Source: Liolophura sinensis (Eukaryota > Mollusca > Polyplacophora > Chitonida > Chitonidae). From it: a stretch of DNA of 64,000 nucleotides. The DNA lies in contig NC_088296.1 in the NCBI RefSeq assembly GCF_032854445.1, positions 25,973,448 to 26,037,447 on the forward strand. Direction: 5' to 3'. Below, piece by piece: positions 48,605-60,930 of this stretch. Position 1 is the first letter of the stretch; every line of letters starts with the position of its first letter. The position numbers and the translations under genes were made by a program. The notes below the pieces were generated by a model. That model was not told the origin of the DNA and searched no databases. It worked only from the letters and a program-made list of their open reading frames with translations.

Positions 48605-48735
48605 TGCCGTAGGTGGGAAGGTGTGGCACCAACCTATTAATGGTTGTGGCTTTCCCCTTGGGCTCTGTCCCTATAATCCTGGCAACCAGTGTATTAAGTG
48701 ATTATTCTTGAGCCTAGCATAAAACGCCAGTACCA
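48605..48735 (+). mobile_element. Decayed SINE fragment in RFX intron 2
   Basis: Diverged body and tail of the tRNA-derived SINE (gtgggaaggtgtggcaccaa, then agtgattattcttgagccta and cataaaacgcca), older than the other copies. Confidence 0.65.
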
Positions 48736-49190
48736 TGAAGAAGTATGAGCTCAGAACCTTGTCCACTTAACACTGTAATGTGATGTTTCGTAGCAATTCT
48801 TTGCCGTCAGGAAACTTGTAAAGTATAGTGTACCTATAATAGGCTGGCTCTTATATCCATTTATATACATAGAGGGAGATCACTGAATCTGCACTGTGTG
48901 AACTATTCCTGAATTAATTTAGTTACTCATGTAAGAGTATGCATAATTCTATATCTCTGAGAGTCGAGATTGATTTAGATGCTAAATTGTGCAGATTGTG
49001 TTCTCCCATTTAGCATTTATCTGAGGCCCCAACATTGTTATTTCCAGAATGGATTATAGCGTAACGTCTACACCATGATGGTGTATCAGTCTGTGGTTGG
49101 ATGTACTTTAATGTGACGTCATATTGGATGTCAGTAAAATGATGTCAACGTTGTGTTGCCGAGCGTTTTGAAAGATCTCCATTAAAATAG

Positions 49191-49720
49191 GCGAATGTTA
49201 CCATTACAGGGTGACGTGAATGTTACCATTACAGGGTGATGTGAATGTTATCATTACAGGGTGACGTGAATATTACCATTACAGGGTGACGTGAATGTTA
49301 CCATTACGGGGTGATGTGAATGTTATCATTACAGGGTGACGTGAATGTTACCATTACAGGGTGACGTGAATGTTACCATTACGGGGTGATGTGAATGTTA
49401 TCATTACAGGGTGACGTGAATGTTACCATTACAGGGTGATGTGAATGTTACCATTACGGGGTGATGTGAATGTTATCATTACAGGGTGATGTGAATGTTA
49501 TCATTACAGGGTGATGCGAATGTTACCATTACAGGGTGATGTGAATGTTACCATTACGGGGTGATGTGAATGTTACCATTTCAGGGTGATGTGAATTTTA
49601 CCATTACGGGGTGAAGTGAATATTACCATTACAGGGTGATGTGAATATTACCATTAAAGGGTGATATGAATATTACCATTAAAGGGTGATGTGAATGTTA
49701 TCATTACAGGGTGATGTGAA
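49191..49720 (+). repeat. 25-bp minisatellite containing the exon 3 acceptor
   Basis: About 21 copies of a 25-base unit (gtgaatgttaccattacagg plus gtgac/t). The last copy is the real 3' splice site and first 11 bases of exon 3: ATCATTACAG, then GGTGATGTGAA. Every other copy is thus a near-replica of the intron 2 / exon 3 border. Splicing to an upstream copy would read into TGA after nine codons (GDVNVTITG then stop). Confidence 0.95.
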
Positions 49721-49801
49721 CAGGCTGTCTGATGTGGAAAAACTACTGCTCTATCTCAAACTACCGACAGGATCAGGTTCCAGTGAAGATGCCCTCAAAC
49801 A
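49710..49801 (+). CDS. RFX5/7: RFX5/7 exon 3, leucine-rich segment
   Basis: A 92-base exon from the last minisatellite copy to donor GTAAGTTTC. It encodes GDVNRLSDVEKLLLYLKLPT and then GSGSSEDALK, plus two bases of a Gln codon. The VEKLxLYLxLP motif is diagnostic of the RFX5/RFX7 subfamily and is absent from RFX1-4 and 6. In RFX5 the corresponding leucines are used for oligomerisation. The 25-bp minisatellite abuts the exon on the left and a 76-bp minisatellite starts about 25 bases after the donor on the right. Confidence 0.92.
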
Positions 49802-49824
49802 GTAAGTTTCCCAGACTAAACTGA

Positions 49825-51953
49825 GTTAAATCTGCCAGGGATCAGATAGAGTGGGAGTGAAGGAAGCAGGACAAAATGTACACCTTGTATATCACTGACT
49901 TAAATCTGTCGGGGGTCAAATAGAATGGGAGTGAAGTAAGCAGGACAAAATGTACACCTTGTATATCCCTGACTTAAATCTTTGTCAGGTGTCAGATGGA
50001 TTGGGAGTGAAGGAAGCAGGACAACATGTACACCTTGTATATCACTCACTTAAATCTTTGTCAGGTGTCAGATGGAATGGGAGTGTAGGAAGCAGGACAA
50101 CATGTACACCTTGTATATCACTGACTTATATTTTTGTCAGGTGTCAGATAGAATGGGAGTGAAGGAAGCAGGACAAAATGTACACCTTGTATATCACTGA
50201 CTTAAATCTTTGTCAGGTGTCAGATGGAATGGGATTGAAGGAAGCAGGACAACATGTACACCTTGTATGTCACTGACTTATATCTTTGTCAGGTGTCAGA
50301 TGGAATGGGATTGAAGGAAGCAGGACAACATGTACTCCTTGTATATCACTGACTTATATCTTTGTCGGGGGCCAAATAGAATGGGATTGAAGGAAGCAGG
50401 ACAACATGTACACCTTGTATGTCACTGACTTATATCTTTGTCAGGTGTCAGATGGAATGGGAGTGAAGGAAGCAGGACAACATGTACACCTTGTATATCA
50501 CTGACTTAAATCTTTGTCAGGTGTCAGATGGAATGGGAGTGAAGGAAGCAGGACAACATGTACACCTTGTATATCACTGACTTATATCTTTGTCGGGGGC
50601 CAAATAGAATGGGATTGAAGGAAGCAGGACAACATGTACACCTTGTATGTCACTGACTTATATCTTTGTCAGGTGTCAGATGGAATGGGAGTGAAGGAAG
50701 CAGGACAACATGTACACCTTGTATATCACTGACTTAAATCTTTGTCAGGTGTCAGATGGAATGGGAGTGAAGGAAGCAGGACAACATGTACACCTTGTAT
50801 GTCACTCACTTAAATCTTTGTCAGGTGTCAGATGGAATGGGAGTGAAGGAAGCAGGGCAACATGTACACCTTGTATATCACTGACTTAAATCTTTGTCAG
50901 GTGTCAGATGGATTGGGAGTGAAGGAAGCAGGACAACATGTACACCTTGTATATCACTCACTTAAATCTTTGTCAGGTGTCAGATGGAATGGGAGTGAAG
51001 GAAGCAGGACAACATGTACACCTTGTATATCACTGACTTAAATCTTTGTCAGGTGTCAGATGGAATGGGAGTGAAGGAAGCAGGACAACATGTACACCTT
51101 GTATATCACTGACTTATATTTTTGTCAGGTGTCAGATAGAAAGGGAGTGAAGGAAGCAGGACAACATGTACACCTTGTATATCACTGACTTAAATCTTTG
51201 TCAGGTGTCAGATGGAATGGGAGTGAAGGAAGCAGGGCAACATGTACACCTTGTATATCACTGACTTAAATCTTTGTCAGGTGTCAGATGGAATGGGATT
51301 GAAGGAAGCAGGACAACATGTACTCCTTGTATATCACTGACTTATATCTTTGTCAGGTGTCAGATGGAATGGGAGTGAAGGAAGCAGGACAACGTGTACA
51401 CCTTGTATATCACTGACTTAAATCTTTGTCAGGTGTCAGATGGAATGGGAGTGAAGGAAGCAGGACAACATGTACACCTTGTATATCACTGACTTAAATC
51501 TTTGTCAGGTGTCAGATAGAATGGGAGTGAAGGAAGCAGGACAACATGTACACCTTGTATACCACTGACTTATATCTTTGTCAGGTGTCAGATGGAATGG
51601 GAGTGAAGGAAGCAGGGCAACATGTACACCTTGTATATCACTGACTTAAATCTTTGTCAGGTGTCAGATGGAATGGGAGTGAAGGAAGCAGGGCAACATG
51701 TACACCTTGTATATCACTGACTTAAATCTTTGTCGAGGGTCAAATAGAGTGGGATTGAAGGAAGCAGGACAACATGTACACCTTGTATATCACTGACTTA
51801 AATCTTTGTCAGGTGTCAGATAGAATGGGAGTTAAGGAAGCAGGACAACATGTACACCTTGTATATCACTGACTTAAATCTTTGTTGGGGCTCAAATAGA
51901 ATGGGAGTGAAGGAAGCAAAACAACATGTACACCTTGTATATCCCTGACTAAA
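49825..51953 (+). repeat. 76-bp minisatellite in RFX intron 3
   Basis: About 28 copies of a 76-base unit containing gaatgggagtgaaggaagca and gtacaccttgtatatcactg. Copies are 90 percent or more alike, with variant sub-types intermixed in runs (ggggccaaatag against gtgtcagatgg). It starts close to the exon 3 donor. It has no coding function; open frames in it are by-products. Confidence 0.95.
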
Positions 51954-53510
51954 CATGGGCAACATGGGCACCCTGTATATTGCGTGTGCATGTGCAGGCT
52001 TTCATAGAGGTCAACATTTCTGCAAACCAAAATTAAAAAATTGAGTTTTTGTCTGGGGCTTTCTTCCAACGATTATGGTGTGTAAATTGAGTTAAATTTT
52101 TTTACAAGGCAACGTAAAGTTTATGTTGTATTATGTAATTATCTATAGATTTCTATAAATGTTCAAGTCACAGTTTCGTTTGACTTTTCACGATAAAAGC
52201 GGATAGCATGCTGATTTCGTTTTCAGCTTGAGGGAGAATGAAAAACTTAAAAGTAGACCTTGAATCAAAAAGATGTTAACAGTGTCCTACATACCTAACA
52301 TTTACAGATGGTTTCAGCGAAAGAATTAATTGGAAAAATTTTCTGTAGATATTTCTCAGTAGATATTTCTCAGTTTATTTAAATGTACCCTATATTACCT
52401 TTGACGAATGGTCGAAAATGAGTTGCCTCCCTTGTTGAACCACCCTATTCTGGAATATTACACCTGCATTTGATAACACGTGCCTTTCTACGTGATCCTG
52501 CGGTGCTGGGACAAGGCTCATGTATAGATGGATGCCATCAGTGCAATGATTTCTCCCAAAATTTGGGGATAATTGCTGCTTCCTGGAGTCTAAATCTGTA
52601 TTAGTGGTATAAAATCGAGCAACTATCTGCACCTGAATTAATCATAATAAAATGAACTGTTTACTCAAGTATTAGCTAATGAATATTAAGTTATTCAGCA
52701 TGACGGCGCCCATGAAAGACGGCATGAAAAGAGAGTTCAAAGAAGTAATCGCGTGTGCCAAGGCAAGCGGTGACATTTCTGTAGAGTTAACGACCAAGCA
52801 GGTCACCGCTCTTTTTGCGTCATGCGAGAGAAGAGATGTCATTGCAGTCTAATCCACTGGGTATGCTAGAAATGGTTCATCCAGTGGCCTGAGTGAAGGA
52901 CTCACGATAACTATTATGGTATCCCCTCTGAAGTCTGTTATGCAAAATCAGTTGGTAACTGTGTAAATATATTTAAATTGCCATGGTTCAGCTTGAGCAC
53001 GGACAGAGATGATAACAATCCCCACGAACACCTGTAAATAGCCCACTGCTCAACAGTTCTACATTCAGTGGAGGCAGTAGGTACATCTCTCCTGAGATGT
53101 AGTTCCTGACTGACTTGTTAAGATGCCCCAGTGAATACTTAGGTTACTTGTGTGCTTTACCCTAGTCAAGAACAGTTTTTTCTGAAGTTAGTATTGTTTG
53201 TGTTCTCTAAGCAAGGTGATTGTATCACTTTTTATATTGAATATAACAATGATGATTCTGTTTTTGGCACACAAATTGAGCGTACAGTGTAGTTATGTTT
53301 CTGCTCTGAAAATATTTAGTTTCCCACCATAAAACTGACCTTCAAGCTAGTTTTCATGAACCGAAAATTTTGTTAAAATTAAAATTAAAATTCTTAATTT
53401 AGAGTACCTGTCTTTCCTTTCTACATGCAGTAACAAGAAGCTGACTTTGTTATCTCTTGGCAACTAATATTGATGTCATTATTCATGAAAGCATCAATGT
53501 GCTTTTTCTT
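51954..53510. other. RFX intron 3, unique part
   Basis: No exon, SINE or array is visible here. Small open frames on the minus strand near 52400-52630 have no recognisable motif. Confidence 0.5.
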
Positions 53511-53935
53511 CCTGTTACAGACTGTCCAGCTCATCTCTCCATACCTCTAACCGTGTCCAGCAGGGGCAGTCATTATAAATGTTGTGTGTCCATCTATGGC
53601 TGACATTTTTCCCTGTTACAGGCTGTCCAACTCATCCCTCCACACTTCTAACTGTGTCCAGCAGGGACAGTCATTATAAATGTTGTGTGTCCATCTATGG
53701 CTGACATTTCTTCCTGTTACAGGCTGTCCAGCTCATCTCTCCATACCTCTAACCGTGTCCAGCAGGGACAGTCATTGTAAATGTTGTGTATCCATCTATG
53801 GCTGACATTTCTCCCTGTTACAGGTTGTCCAACTCATCCCTCCACACTTCTAACCATGTCCAGCCCGTGTCCAGCAGGGGCAGTCATTATAAATATTGTG
53901 TGTACATCTATAGCTGACATTTTTCTCTGTTACAG
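53511..53935 (+). repeat. 101-bp tandem copies of the exon 4 acceptor and exon start
   Basis: Four upstream partial copies begin at 53521, 53622, 53723 and 53824, and the true exon at 53936. Each has a pyrimidine tract, CTGTTACAG and about 50 bases of the exon (ctgtccaactcatccctcca and onward), then departs at cagtcattataaatgttgtg. The last upstream copy has an extra 11 bases (a second cgtgtccagc). Read in the exon frame, each partial copy reaches TAA after 18-19 codons, so their use would truncate the protein. Confidence 0.95.
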
Positions 53936-54064
53936 GCTGTCCAACTCATCCCTCCACACCTCTAACCGTGTCCAGCAGGGACAAGCTTTTACCTGGATTA
54001 AGAGCCACCTGGAAGAAGACCAGGAGAAATGTCTAGCAAAGCAGGAAGTGTTTGAAGACTACAG
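53936..54064 (+). CDS. RFX5/7: RFX5/7 exon 4, start of DNA-binding domain
   Basis: A 129-base exon from TGTTACAG to donor GTAAGTCTTG. One base completes Gln, 42 codons follow, and two bases of Arg remain. It encodes SLHTSNRVQQGQAFTWIKSH, then LEEDQEKCLAKQEVFEDY, the first helices of the RFX winged-helix domain (the W-I-x-x-x-L-E-E signature and KQxVxxxYR). Exon limits are set by phase and splice sites. Of the five possible starts only the last leads to a complete domain. Confidence 0.92.
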
Positions 54065-55014
54065 GTAAGTCTTGTTTGTGCTGAAACAAGACATTTAGGA
54101 GTTCTGGAAGGGTAAAAACAAGGTAAAATTTAACTATCTATGAGATCAAAACACATCAAATATGGGGATTTAAGAGTCATTTTGGGGACAGCTATTAGTA
54201 GTGTCGCAAATAGAATATTACATTTCTTTACCATCCTTTTGGAAAAGTAAAGATATGAGTATATTGTTCACTAGATGGTCTTACTGTGTGAGAAAACAGA
54301 AACTCAACATTTCTGCTACAATTACATATATATTGGCTAAAGTGAGCAGACCAGGTGTCCCAAAAACCAGATGAAATAGGGTATACCAGCTTTGCCAGCT
54401 TGACTGTTCAGCTGAATGAATTTCTCCGTGTACCAACTTTAAAAACAGTCTATCATTTGTTTTTAAACAGATTCAATAATTTTGAAACAAAATTATGTAG
54501 AAGGGGCAGGATTAAAAGTAATATTATGAAGCAGTGTGAAATGAGCCGCCTGGCTAGTGGATATAAACCCACTACTGTTCTCCCACTTCCTACATTTTGG
54601 CTTATATTCAGTAGTTTGTTTTAATTGAAAAGAGAGTTTGTAATACTAAACATGTAGATATATGTCCAAAACTGGCTTTACTTAAAATTCCATGCCTCAG
54701 GAAAATCAAGGGAGATAAATCATCTCTCTCTTGCCGCCATCCTTTGAGTTGTACAGTGTGTGCTGTGACGGGTTTAAATATTGTCCATTTCTGATAAGAT
54801 TTTCTTTGGAGGTGTAAAGTCAGATCAGATTTGAGGACGACGGTTACTTTGTAGTCAGATCCATGATTAAGGACACAGATTAAGGGCCAAAAATTGAGCA
54901 GTGAAATCCAGTCAAATGTTTGCTATCATTTTACTGTACTTCTGCAGAATATCAGCATTGTCTGTGTACATTATCTGTCATTTGACATGCTTTATGCCAT
55001 TTCAAACTTTAGAA
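54065..55014. other. RFX intron 4, first part
   Basis: Unique AT-rich sequence in which I see no further exon or mobile element. Confidence 0.5.
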
Positions 55015-55290
55015 TCATTTTAGCACTGTATATAGTACAGGTACAGGTCCATTTTACCACTATAAATAGTACAAGTCCATTTTAGCACTATAAATAGTAC
55101 ATGTACAAGTCCATTTTAGCACTATAAATAGTACAGGTACAAGCACTATTAATAGTATAGGTACAAGTCCATTTTAGCACTATAAATAGTACAGCTACAG
55201 GTCCATTTTAGCACTATAAATAGTACGGTCCATTTTAGCACTATAAATAGTACGGTCCATTTTAGCACTATAAACAGTACAGGTACAAAT
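55015..55290 (+). repeat. About 34-bp minisatellite in RFX intron 4
   Basis: About eight copies of ccattttagcactataaata followed by gtacaggtacaagt, with copies lacking part of the GTACAGGTACA stretch. Confidence 0.85.
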
Positions 55291-56630
55291 CAGTGATGTA
55301 ACTTGAATAACTTAAATGCATGTGAAATCGACGTCCGGCAAGCAGGGCTTCCTCTGAGACAGTATTTTTTTTAGCCAGTCACTTTGGCCACTCTTCAGAT
55401 TTTCTGGAAAATACTGTTTTTCTTTAGTCACACTTCGTTAGCAGCCTTGACTTAATCTTTTGTGATCATCATCTGATTGAATGGAAGCAATATCCAGGAC
55501 TCAGGTCTCCATCTGTAATTCGTTTTTATCTGCTCGGGTGTAACTGCTAGAATCAGTTTAGCCTCTTCCAACTATGTCTAGAGTTTATCAAATGCTACAT
55601 TTAAAACAAATTGCCCTCAAATAATGGACCAATGGTTGGCAACATGTTTTTGTTTTTTGGAAAAAAAAATCTATCCTTTTTTTAACCCATGTGTCTAGGA
55701 TTCTGGTAAAATGTTATTTCCTGTCAGAAAAATTTGTTACGAAATAAATTTGCAAATTCAGTTTATTTAAATGTAGCATAATGATCAGTACATTGGAATA
55801 ACACTGTCTACAGGAGAAAACCAGACGACGTACACATTTTGGTAACGGCACATATTCTGAAACATTTCATTTACTTCGGATCCAAAAAAGTAGTTCATTG
55901 AAGTGGAAAAGTTTTCATGGGAGGTAACTTCGTTTATAGCTGTAACACCACCTTGATTTATCCCCCATGATGATGTTTTTCTTTTTTTTTTCATGATGAA
56001 AGGCATCCCCCAAAATGCCATTATTATCATTCATTATGTAACAAAAATGATTTTCAAGGGTTATTTAATCTAAATCGACTTGCAACAATGCTGAACCCCC
56101 TTGTAGATTTCTGTCAAAAAAGTCGCCATAAGACTGTGTTGTTGTTGTTTCGCTGAGATGAGGCCATTTGAAGTGGAAGTAAGTGGATTATGTTCATCAG
56201 AAAAATTGCGAAAATCTGCCAAAAACCTGAGAAAACTCTCATCCCTGAAAAGTGCTAGGAAAATTTAAGTAAATTTGTCGCCAAAAAACATTCGCATTTT
56301 TTCAAATTTTATCCAAAAATTTTTGTAAATTTGCGACAATGGCGAGTGTCAGTGGAAGCTCGGAGAAAGTGAAATGTGTTTTTTGGATGCCCATCCATTT
56401 TTTGGATGACTTGTGTGAGAATACAAATAATGTGATCTGCATTGTACAAGCTGACGTTGCTTTGCTTGCGTGAATCTTTGGACTGCACTGTTAAAGTATT
56501 TGTGTAAGATCGCAAACTTCATTTTGGCCATGCACAGCTCTCTGACGGGGGGATGAAATCAGGAGGAAGCTTTTGCCTAGTGCGCAGCACGTATTCTTCT
56601 CCACTATCACAACCCCCACCCCCCTGTTTT
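55291..56630. other. RFX intron 4, middle part
   Basis: Unique sequence with A and T runs and a C-rich stretch near 56610. No exon or mobile element could be supported. Confidence 0.5.
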
Positions 56631-57402
56631 AATATCTGTGTTATTGCAGGTTGTACTGTGAGAATATCTGTGTTATGGCAGGTTGTACTGTGAGAATATC
56701 TGTGTTATCGCAGGTTGTACTGTGAGAATATCTGTGTTATGGCAGGTTGGACTGTGAGAATATCTGTGTTATGGCAGGTTGTAGTGTGAGGATATCTGTG
56801 TTATGGTAGGTTGTACTGTGAGGATATCTGTGTTATGGCAGGTTGTACTGTGAGAATATCTGTGTTATCGCAGGTTGTACTGTGAGAATATCTGTGTTAT
56901 GGCAGGTTGTAGTGTGAGGATATCTGTGTTATGGCAGGTTGTACTGTGAGAACATCTGTGTTGTTGCAGGTTTCTCAACAGTTGTACTGTGAGAATATCT
57001 GTTTTATTAGAGGTTGCACTGTGAGAATATCTGTGTTATGGCAAGCTGTACTGTGAGAACATCTGTGTTATTGGAGGATGTACTGAAAACTTGTCTTGTT
57101 GCCAGTTGTACCATGAGAATATCTGTGTTATTGCAATCTGTACTGTGAGAATATCTTTGCTATTGCAGGCTGTGCTGTGAGAATATATGTGTATTGGACA
57201 TTTTACTGTGGGAATATCTGTAATTGGAGGCTGTGCTGTGAGAATATCTGTGTTATTGCAGGATGTACTGTGAGAATATCTGTATTATTCCAGGTTGTAC
57301 TGTGAGAATATCTGTGTTATTGGAGGATGTACTGTGAGAATATCTGTGTTATTACAGGTTGTACTGATAACTTGTCTTGTTGCAGGTTGTACTGTGAGAA
57401 CC
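56631..57402 (+). repeat. 32-bp minisatellite containing the exon 5 acceptor
   Basis: About 24 copies of a 32-base unit (gaatatctgtgttatggcag then gttgtactgtga). The real exon 5 begins TTGCAG, then GTTGTACTGTGAGAA, so every copy repeats the splice acceptor and about 17 exon bases. Just before the exon the intron has a better pyrimidine stretch (CTTGTCTTGTTGCAG), also found once near 57090. Reading from an upstream copy meets a TGA within about three units, so upstream use is expected to truncate the protein. Confidence 0.95.
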
Positions 57403-57502
57403 ATGGCCTGAAATGCCTGAGCACTGCAGACTTTGGCAAAGTCATGAAGTGTGTTTTCCCCAACATCAAACCACGCCGACTCGGGCAGAGAGGCCAGTCC
57501 AA
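57386..57502 (+). CDS. RFX5/7: RFX5/7 exon 5, core of DNA-binding domain
   Basis: A 117-base exon. One base completes Arg, 38 codons follow, and AA is left over for a split Lys codon. It encodes [20 protein letters not shown], then [18 protein letters not shown], which holds the recognition helix and the RRLGxRGxSKY motif of RFX proteins. Reading on past 57502 gives KYPLFSGM, which breaks the motif. Ending the exon at the U12-type donor ATATCCTTT and joining 62066 restores SKYCYSGLRK, as in RFX5/7. No GT donor at this place would do so. Confidence 0.93.
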
Positions 57503-57919
57503 ATATCCTTTGTTTTCTGGAATGATCAACAGTTTGTGTACTCTAACTCCTACAATCTTCTTCCATGTCTGGAATCTTCCAGTATCTGAAATAGAATGTG
57601 TACAATTGCATATACTTGTTCTATGTTGATAATGGACTTACAGTTTGATTGTCTGTTCTAATGCACATGTACCAGGGCTTAACGGGATACGGAATCGATT
57701 CTGATTGGCTGCTGTGAGATAGATGTAGGCATGTCCAGGGTACATGTATGCCTTACACAGCTGAAGTTTACCTATGGCAGAGTTATTCAGTGACCCAGGC
57801 TGTAGAGTTTAACCGAGGACACCCTCTTCACTATCAGCAAATCAGTTATTGCCTCAGGAAAAGTCGCAAAGTTGTAAAAGGGAAGTGCGACGGGAAAGAG
57901 AGGGTGTTCATGTAGAGAT

Positions 57920-60724
57920 TTACATCATGGACATTGCCGGTATCAGGGTGTATACACCTACCACCAAGGATCAGTTTGGTGCTATATAATTAGTGCCTAC
58001 TAGCCCTTACCTACATGTAAGCACATCATGGACATTACAGGTATCAGGGTATATACACGTAGCACCAAGGGTCAGTTTGGTGCTATATAATTAGTGCCTA
58101 CTAGCCCTTACCTACATGTATGGACATCATGGACATTGCAGGTATCAGGGTGTATACACGTAGCACCAAGGGTCAGTTTGGTGCTATATAATTAGTGCCT
58201 ACTAGCCCTTACCTACATGTATGGACATCATGGACATTACAGGTATCAGGGTATATACACGTAGCACCAAGGGTCAGTTTGGTGCTATATAATTAGTGCC
58301 TACTAGCCCTTACCTACATGTAAGCACATCATGGACATTGCAGGTATCAGGGTGTATACACGTAGCAGCAAGGGTCAGTTTGGTGCTATATGATTAGTGC
58401 CTAGTAGCCCTTACCTACATGTATGGACATCATGGACATTGCAGGTATTAGGGTGTATACACATAGCACCAAGGATCAGTTTGGTGCTATATAATTAGTG
58501 CCTAGTAGCCCTTACCTACGTGTATGGACATCATGGACATTGCAGGTGTCAGCTTATATACACGTAGCAGCAAGGGTCAGTTTGGTGCTATATAATTAGT
58601 GCCTAGTAGCCCTTACCTACGTGTATGGACATCATGGACATTGCAGGTGTCAGCTTATATACACGTAGCATCAAGGGTCAGTTTGGTGCTGTATAATTAG
58701 TGCCTAGTAGCCCTTACCTACGTGTATGGACATCATGGACATAGCAGTTATCAGCGTATATACACGTAGCAGCAAGGGTCAGTTTGATGCTGTATAATTA
58801 GTGCCTAGTAGCCCTTACCTACGTGTATGGACATCATGGACATTGCAGTTATCAGCGTATATACACATAGCACCAAGGTTCAGTTTGGTGCTATATAATT
58901 AGTGCCTAGTAGCCCTTACCTACATGTATGGACATCATGGACATTGCAGTTATCAGCGTATATACACGTAGCAGCAAGGGTCAGTGTGGTGCTATATAAT
59001 TAGTGTCTAGTAGCCCTTACCTACATGTATGGACATCATGAACATTGCAGGTGTCAGCTTATATACACGTAGCATGAAGGGTCAGTTTGGTGCTATATAA
59101 TTAGTGCCTAGTAGCCCTTACCTACATGTAAGCACATCATGGACATTGCAGTTATCACCGTATATACATGTAGCAGCAAGGGTCAGTTTGGTGCTATATA
59201 ATTAGTGCCTAGTAGCCCTTACCTACATGTATGGACATCATGGACATTGCAGTTATCAGCGTATATACACGTAGCAGCAAGGGTCAGTGTGGTGCTATAT
59301 AATTAGTGCCTAGTAGCCCTTACCTACATGTAAGCACATCATGGACATTGCATGTACACGTAGCACCAAGGGTCAGTTTGGTGCTATATAATTAGTGCCT
59401 AGTAGCCCTTACCTACATGTATGGACATCATGGACATTGCAGTTATCAGCGTATATACACGTAGCAGCAAGGGTCAGTGTGGTGCTATATAATTAGTGCC
59501 TAGTAGCCCTTACCTACATGTATGGACATCATGGACATTGCAGTTATCAGCGTATATACACGTAGCAGCAAGGGTCAGTGTGGTGCTATATAATTAGTGC
59601 CTAGTAGCCCTTACCTACATGTAAGCACATCATGGACATTGCATGTACACGTAGCACCAAGGGTCAGTTTGGTGCTATATAGTTAGTGCCTACTAGCCCT
59701 TACCTACATGTATGGACATCATGGACATTGCAGGTATCAGGGTGTATACACGTAGCACCAAGGGTCAGTTTGGTGCTATATAATTAGTGCCTACTAGCCC
59801 TTACCTACATGTAAGCACATCATGGACATTGCAGGTATCAGGGTGTATACACATAGCAGCAAGGGTCAGTTTGGTGCTATATAAATAGTGTCTAGTAGCC
59901 CTTACCTACATGTATGGACATCATGGACATTGCAGGTATTAGGGTGTATACACATAGCACCAAGGATCAGTTTGGTGCTATATAATTAGTGCCTAGTAGC
60001 CCTTACCTACGTGTATGGACATCATGGACATTGCAGGTGTCAGCTTATATACACGTAGCATCAAGGGTCAGTTTGGTGCTGTATAATTAGTGCCTAGTAG
60101 CCCTTACCTACGTGTATGGACATCATGGACATAGCAGTTATCAGCGTATATACACGTAGCAGCAAGGGTCAGTTTGGTGCTGTATAATTAGTGCCTAGTA
60201 GCCCTTACCTACATGTATGGACATCATGGACATTGCAGTTATCAGCGTATATACACATAGCACCAAGGTTCAGTTTGGTGCTATATAATTAGTGCCTAGT
60301 AGCCCTTACCTACATGTATGGACATCATGGACATTGCAGTTATCAGCGTATATACACGTAGCAGCAAGGGTCAGTGTGGTGCTATATAATTAGTGCCTAG
60401 TAGCCCTTACCTACATGTGTGCACATCATGGACATTGCAGGTGTCAGCTAATATACACGTAGCATCAAGGGTTAGTTTGGTGCTATATAGTTAGTGCCTA
60501 GTAGCCCTTACCTACATGTATGCACATGATGGACATTGCAGGTGTCAGCTTATATACACGTAGCAGCAAGGGTCAGTTTGGTGCTATATAATTAGTGCCT
60601 AGTAGCCCCTACCTACATGTATGGACATCATTGACATTGCAGGTATCAGGGTATATACACATAGCACCAGGGGTCAGTGTGGTGCTGTATAATTAGTGCC
60701 TAGTAGCCCTTAAATACATGTATG
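57920..60724 (+). repeat. 101-bp minisatellite inside the U12-type intron
   Basis: About 28 copies of a 101-base unit (catcatggacattgcaggta, gggtcagtttggtgctatat, cctactagcccttacctaca). Variants occur in blocks, for example ggtatcagggtgtat against gttatcagcgtatat, and two copies share the same internal deletion (near 59350 and 59643). This suggests expansion of multi-unit blocks. No exon sequence is recognisable in the unit. Confidence 0.95.
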
Positions 60725-60930
60725 CACGTTTCGTATCTCTGCTACATAACGATGTCGTGGCATTGAGGGGCTTACTAAAGGTGTGCTTACCAAAGGTGGG
60801 CTTCCTAAAGGTGGGCTTCATTAGTCTGGGCCCTGGAGAATCTGGATTAGTCACTGTATCAAGTAATTCTGTGTAAAATGCATTTTTTACACCAGTGGTA
60901 AAAATCCAAAACTGTTTTAACTCTGGAAAC

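Noticed and set aside
49191-49720. CRISPR-like array
   Set aside because: The units are contiguous without unique spacers, in a eukaryotic gene. The same applies to the other arrays.
49950-50162. Open frame inside the 76-bp array
   Set aside because: A product of the tandem repeat; no stop-free frame continues beyond a few units and it lies in an intron.
57327-57629. Single 100-codon gene spanning exon 5
   Set aside because: The frame runs from the minisatellite through exon 5 into the U12 intron. After QSK it loses all similarity to RFX proteins, so only 57386-57502 is coding.
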